Positions 59,555 through 64,000 of a stretch of 64,000 nt of DNA are shown in pieces. Both the position numbers and the translations under genes were made by a program. The notes under the pieces were generated by a model. The model saw only the letters and a list, made by a program, of their open reading frames with translations. It was not told the origin of the DNA and ran no database searches. Every line of letters begins with the position of its first letter. Position 1 is the stretch's first letter. The DNA lies in assembly GCA_005784505.1 (NCBI GenBank), contig VCAZ01000027.1:3328765-3392764 (forward strand), read 5' to 3'. This stretch comes from Bagarius yarrelli. Its lineage: Eukaryota > Chordata > Actinopteri > Siluriformes > Sisoridae.

Positions 59555-59857
59555 TAGGGATGCACCAATACCATTTTTTTTTCAACAACAGAGAACAAGT
59601 ATCAATACATTTTTTTTTCAGGTACTCCCTGATTCCAATAGCTGTATTTTTTTGTGATGTGGAATTCTGTTTATGTCTCTTGGGTTATCTCTAGCTAAGT
59701 GCTAACGTTACTTTTAGCAGTTATTGTTTTAAATCAGATGTTTTTTAATAGATTACTCAAATCTGAAGTAAACACTCAAAGTAAGAGTACATGACCTGAG
59801 TATCAGGCCTAATAATCAATTCCAGTTGAAACCAGTTTTGGTATCGGTGCATTCCTA
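59555..59857. mobile_element. hAT MITE with 8-bp target duplication
   Basis: The left end TAGGGATGCACCAATACCA and the right end (other strand) TAGGAATGCACCGATACCA are inverted copies. The element is flanked by an exact 8-bp duplication ATAATGAC (59547-59554 and 59858-59865), the size produced by hAT transposases. The 303-bp interior has no coding frame. Confidence 0.92.
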
Positions 59858-59869
59858 ATAATGACATAT

Positions 59870-60576
59870 GATATAAGCATGAAGAGTTTTTAAAGACTGC
59901 TTAAGAAAAAAATATAATTTAAAATAATGATGTCTAACACAATTCCAGTAAAAAATAGGAGATCATAAATAATTATAGCCATACCAGCATATTCATCTTA
60001 TATCCGCCTACCTGACAATATACTTGATACTTGATACATTTTGCATGATAAAATTGAAAAAAATTTCACAGTGATCTGAATCTTTAATATTGTTAGTCAC
60101 AACATTTTACTAGTAAAAACCGTGTTTTAATACATTTATACATGTTAAAACGAGTGAAACTTCTAGAAAACTAGATTTAATAGTTATCTAGCTAGAGAAT
60201 GCATGCACATTAACCGCATTACCATGAACTAACCATGCATATAATATGATTATATGATAATAAATTAAGTGTATCAGCAATAGTCAAAGAAATCGCTTTA
60301 TGCCACATTTAAAAGCAGTTTGGGGGGGGGGGGATGTGTGCAAATCTGCATTTTGTAAAACTGTAAAAAAAAAAAAAAAGTAAAAAGCATAAAGTAGGTC
60401 TTCCTTAAGTGACCTGAATTTTGTTGAAAAATTAACTAACAATTTAAAATCCAGTTTTTCTAATGATTTAAAATAAGGTCATGATGCAGTTATATTTAAA
60501 GTTATGATGATTAGTAAAAATTATCTGTTTGATTCTTATTTTATTTCTTATATTTTGAAAGCTTTTGATGTTTATT

Positions 60577-60630
<54 letters not shown>

Positions 60631-61210
60631 TGTACATTGCCAGATCTCTATGAATGCTCCTTTTCCATGTTTAGTGCTGTTACCGGTGTGTGTATGTAAA
60701 AGCTTCTTCACCTGGATAAACCAACCTGGGATACAAGTGTTCGCAAAGTGTGGCTGTGTTAATCGCAGTAAAACAGCAGCATTTGGCCAAAATGTAATTT
60801 TTAAAAAGATAAATGCTACCGTACGTACAGGCTTTGTTAGTGTGCTATTTATTGGCTATGACAAAATGGTAGCCCTCTCTCTCAGGTCCCACATCAGACC
60901 ACTCAAAAGGTAGAAGTGGTGGCGTCACTGAAAAATAAGCCTTTATAGAAATCATGGCAGGCAAATGGCCAAATATTTTCTATCTGCAAAACATTTGCTC
61001 CCCACGATGTACGTCAAACATGTTTAGTAATTTTATGTAATATCTTTTATCTGAAAACTGTTTAAACCGCTACAATACAAAACTTTACTCTATGTTTTCC
61101 ACTGTATTTCCTCCATCCAGATTACTTGCATCAGCTAAATCACTTGTTCATTAGTTACACACTAATGATACTATAAATCTAAACATACGCATTTTTAACT
61201 GTATTTTGTG
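59870..61210. other. No gene recognised; simple repeats
   Basis: 12 G at 60322-60333, 15 A at 60365-60379 and a TA tract at 60577-60629. An 87-codon frame at 60650-60913 has no recognised domain. Confidence 0.5.
60577..60629. repeat. (TA)n microsatellite
   Basis: About 53 bp of TA with one TTAT break. Confidence 0.9.
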
Positions 61211-61216
61211 TATGGG

Positions 61217-61687
61217 TGTTAGGTTTTCATGTTCTTGTTTAATGTTGATCTTGTTTTTATGTTTTGTTATGTCTAAGTTATGTCTATGTATAAGCTAAGA
61301 TAGCTTAAGTCATGTTATTGTTTTCCTCTTGTCGTCCTGTCATGTGATTTCCCTTTGTCCTTGTTTTTTGTTTTCGCTGGTTGTTTAGTCCTGTGTTTGT
61401 GATTGTGTTCAGGTGTGTATCTACTGTGCCGAGAGCCTGTTCATGCTAACGTTCCTGTTCATGCTAACGGTCCTGTTCATGCTAACGTTCCTGTTCATGC
61501 TAATGTTCCAGTTTATGCTAAGGTTCCTGTTCCTGTTTTAAAAGGTTCCTGTTCCTGTTTAGTCGAGTTACGTTAAGTTTAGTTTAGTTTCATGTTTGTT
61601 GTTTGTCTGGTGTTTTTTGTAAGTAGTCACGTTGTAAATAAACTGCACTTGAATTCTATATGTCTCGCCTCAGTGGAGTTCGTTACA
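61217..61687 (+). mobile_element. Solo LTR with 5-bp target duplication
   Basis: 471 bp from TGTTAGG to CGTTACA, flanked by an exact ATGGG duplication (61212-61216 and 61688-61692). It includes an AATAAA at 61637-61642, 45 bp before the end, and a TTTTAAAAG near 61535. No internal element sequence is present on either side, so it is a solo LTR left by LTR-LTR recombination. Its ends resemble those of the LTRs at 49647 (TTACA) and 33571 (TGTTAGG), suggesting a related Gypsy-type family. Orientation is from the polyadenylation signal. Confidence 0.88.
61438..61530 (+). repeat. 18-bp tandem repeats inside the solo LTR
   Basis: Four to five units of CCTGTTCATGCTAACGTT, the last ones diverged (CAGTTTATGCTAAGG). 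Units are 18 bp. Confidence 0.88.
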
Positions 61688-61935
61688 ATGGGTGGAGCTT
61701 CACTCATACCTCTGTAACTTTCCTGACATTAACACCATCTGCCATTAACACCATCTGTTTTGGCACCAAGTGCCAAAACAGAGAGATCTCTCCCTCACTC
61801 GCTTCAACAGACTGTAACAGAAGGCTGCTTCTTCATCTCTGCTGTGTGGTGGAATAAAGTTGCTAAATGTCAACAGGGCAAATGTGAGTCATTACACAGT
61901 GCCTAGTGAAAAAAATACGCTTACTAAACACTTCA

Positions 61936-61985
61936 AGAGAAACAGATGCACATCTACCTATCCATGCATTTATCTAATCAGCCAA
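61936..61985. repeat. Possible DNA-element fragment
   Basis: CATTTATCTAATCAGCCAAT followed by CATAAGCC resembles the complement of TGGCTGATTAGATAA, a string from a widespread fish repeat. The piece is short. Confidence 0.3.
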
Positions 61986-62933
61986 TCATAAGCCAGAAAT
62001 AGATGATCTATTTTGTAATTGTATTATCAGGCCACAATTAGAAATTTCTTGTTCTTCAATATTCCATGTAATTAAAGTCTGTGGTTTAATATTGCACCAC
62101 AGAATTTTTTCTCAATAAGGGTTTGACATTATGTGGTTCCTTCTATCAGATTACTTGATTACAGTAACAGATTAAAGATGGTAATTAGTTAGATTTTATT
62201 TAGCTGTAATTACTGGAAGGGCATAAGATACTACATTGCCTCTAATGAAAGTCTGTCATTAAAAGGGTAGAATGTCAAAGGTCCTCTAAACACATGGCAC
62301 TTTAATAAACACACTCGCGTACACACACACACACACACACACCTACATGCACATTTATATTCATCTGCAGGTATACATACATACATCTGATCTGTTGGAG
62401 CCTTTCTCAGCTGTCATTGGGCAAAAGGCAGGGGTACAAAGTGTGCACATTTATGTATCTGTTAACATTTTAGTGTGAATTATAGAACTGAGTGCCATCC
62501 TACAAAGATTAAATATTATTAAGTACCAATGCCGATGCTGTAGCAAATTTATTTTTTGAATCAATAATGTGATAACATGCAGTGAAATACCTCTTAAAAT
62601 AACTTTCTTTATGCACCAAATAGGTCTCTTCAACCTGCAGTGGTAACAAAGCAAATCTGAGAGCCAACAAATAACTGAGAATTTTTACCGCAATTCAAAA
62701 TTTGTATTGACTTGGATTGTAATATAAGTAAACGCTGGTTGCTGACTTGCTGAAATCAGTAGGATTTACTTTCCAGCTTCATGTTCTTTAAAAAAATCAC
62801 CACACACCTCACCAGCAGGAAATGTATTATTAATACAGTGTTTTGTTGTGTTGTCTTCTACCTCTTAGAAATGATATATCTAATATGACCTAATATTATA
62901 TTCCTGCTGTTGTATTATTAAAGACATACAGTG

Positions 62934-62935
<2 letters not shown>

Positions 62936-62978
<43 letters not shown>

Positions 62979-62982
62979 TGTG
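62936..62982. repeat. (GT)n microsatellite
   Basis: About 47 bp of GT with one TTTG break. Confidence 0.9.
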
Positions 62983-64000
62983 TATATACTATCCACTTTC
63001 CTCTTGAGCATTTCTACTGAAACTGACAATAAATACAATCTTAGAAACTGTATGTTATTTTATTATTTTTGTTTTTATTTATCCAAGATTTTCATTATTC
63101 TTTGTATGCACCTGAATCCTCTGTTGACAGCCTGGGTGTTGATAATGGTAGGCGTTTTATCTAGATGTATAAAAGGTATTTTTGAATACTGTCGCAGTGA
63201 GGATAATTATCTCATTAGGCAGTATGATTGCAATAACCATAGGGATATAAACCATTTCATAGAGTGAGCGAGAGCAAACGCGAGAGAGAGAGAGAGAGAG
63301 AGAGTATAATTTACACAATTACCAGCTTGTTTTTGCCATCTTATTTTATCTTCTATAAACATTTAAAATTTTCAAATGGACAATAGCGTCTCAGCTTCAG
63401 GCTCATTTAATAATAATTTTTTCAAGTTATCTTAATTTGTTTTCTGGGCAAAACAAAGCACTGAAACAGCACTTAAATTAGCATTTTTAAAGTAGCTCTT
63501 TGCTACTGGAACTGGTCTTCAGACCATCATCGTCATGTTCAACATCAGTACCACCTTCGATGCCATCTCTTGTTTATTTTTATTTAGATATCAGGCTGGG
63601 ACATATTGTTATTGCAAACCTCTCTATCATCACAATTAGTCAGGGCGGTGCTCACATATGGCATTACCTTTACACTCAGGCCAAATGTTAACATCCAAAT
63701 GTGTGTAAAGTAAACATCCAACTATGTGTAAAGTAAGCAAAACAGTCCTTATTTTCTTGAATTATCTAGTGCGGTGAATTACAAACTGATTAAAGTTATC
63801 TAATCTGTTGCAAAGTCAAATCAATAGTAACTGTTACGGGCTCATTAAAATTCAAGCCCATGCTCTTACATGACAATGTTTCAGGCAGCGGAACAAACGT
63901 GATCATTTCTTAATTTATGACCTGCTCTTCGGAACTCGGATAGGTGGACTTTCATTATTTCGGGGTCCCCTTTATTCATCCGTGTGGAACTGACAGGTGA

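Larger units (their letters stand above)
61695..64000. other. No gene recognised
   Basis: Simple repeats: CA at 62322-62342, GT at 62936-62982, GA at 63283-63305. The stretch 63490-63690 has a weak hint of a LINE reverse transcriptase (MFNISTTFDAIS). Nothing else is supported. Confidence 0.45.

Noticed and set aside
63490..63690. MFNISTTFDAIS peptide resembling the F-DFSSAFN-I block of a LINE polymerase
   Set aside because: The similarity is weak, and the following block (QGCVLSP) is not recognisable. Left as a hint only.

Overview
The window reads as AT-rich, repeat-dense nuclear DNA of a teleost fish. The evidence is one recognisable vertebrate exon, several Tc1/mariner families, hAT MITEs, L2/Rex-like and RTE LINEs, Gypsy-type LTRs, tRNA-derived SINEs and many long GA, CA and TA microsatellites. 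The repeat mix suggests an ostariophysan, perhaps a catfish. That placement is inference from repeat style, not from a diagnostic gene.

The only convincing cellular gene is on the minus strand. Positions 25432 down to 24779 are the first coding exon (218 codons) of nalf1 (FAM155A), the NALCN channel auxiliary factor. It ends at a GT donor in phase 0. No later nalf1 exon is visible below it, so positions 1-24778 are read as the start of a long first intron. The 5' leader lies at 25433 and above and contains a TC/GA tract within a CpG-rich block. Positions of about 25.6-64 kb are upstream of the gene, and I find no other cellular coding exon or RNA gene there.

Intron part (1-24.8 kb): four fragments of one old Tc1-like family, a hAT transposase C-terminal piece with a possible hAT terminal sequence, about nine SINE copies or fragments in both orientations, a nested repeat block at 22.17-23.54 kb, a 300-bp TA tract and a local 110-bp duplication.

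Upstream part (25.6-64 kb): an internally deleted Tc1-type element (31.3-32.0), LTR-plus-minisatellite remnants on both strands (33.2-34.2 and 49.0-50.1), an RTE-clade LINE whose endonuclease part is joined directly to the end of its reverse transcriptase (36.1-37.8), L2/Rex-like LINE fragments (40.5, 41.2, 54.2 and 57.0-58.1), a foldback element with CRE and TATA-like motifs (42.5-42.8), two copies of one Tc1 transposon in inverted orientation (46.2-47.7 and 50.8-52.3), a hAT MITE with a perfect 8-bp target duplication (59.56-59.86) and a solo LTR with a perfect 5-bp target duplication (61.22-61.69).

I did not find a new multi-gene system. The most distinctive structures are the solo LTR and MITE with exact target duplications, the inverted Tc1 pair, the foldback element and several hairpin-forming repeats. 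Family names rest on recognition of protein and terminal motifs, without database searches.
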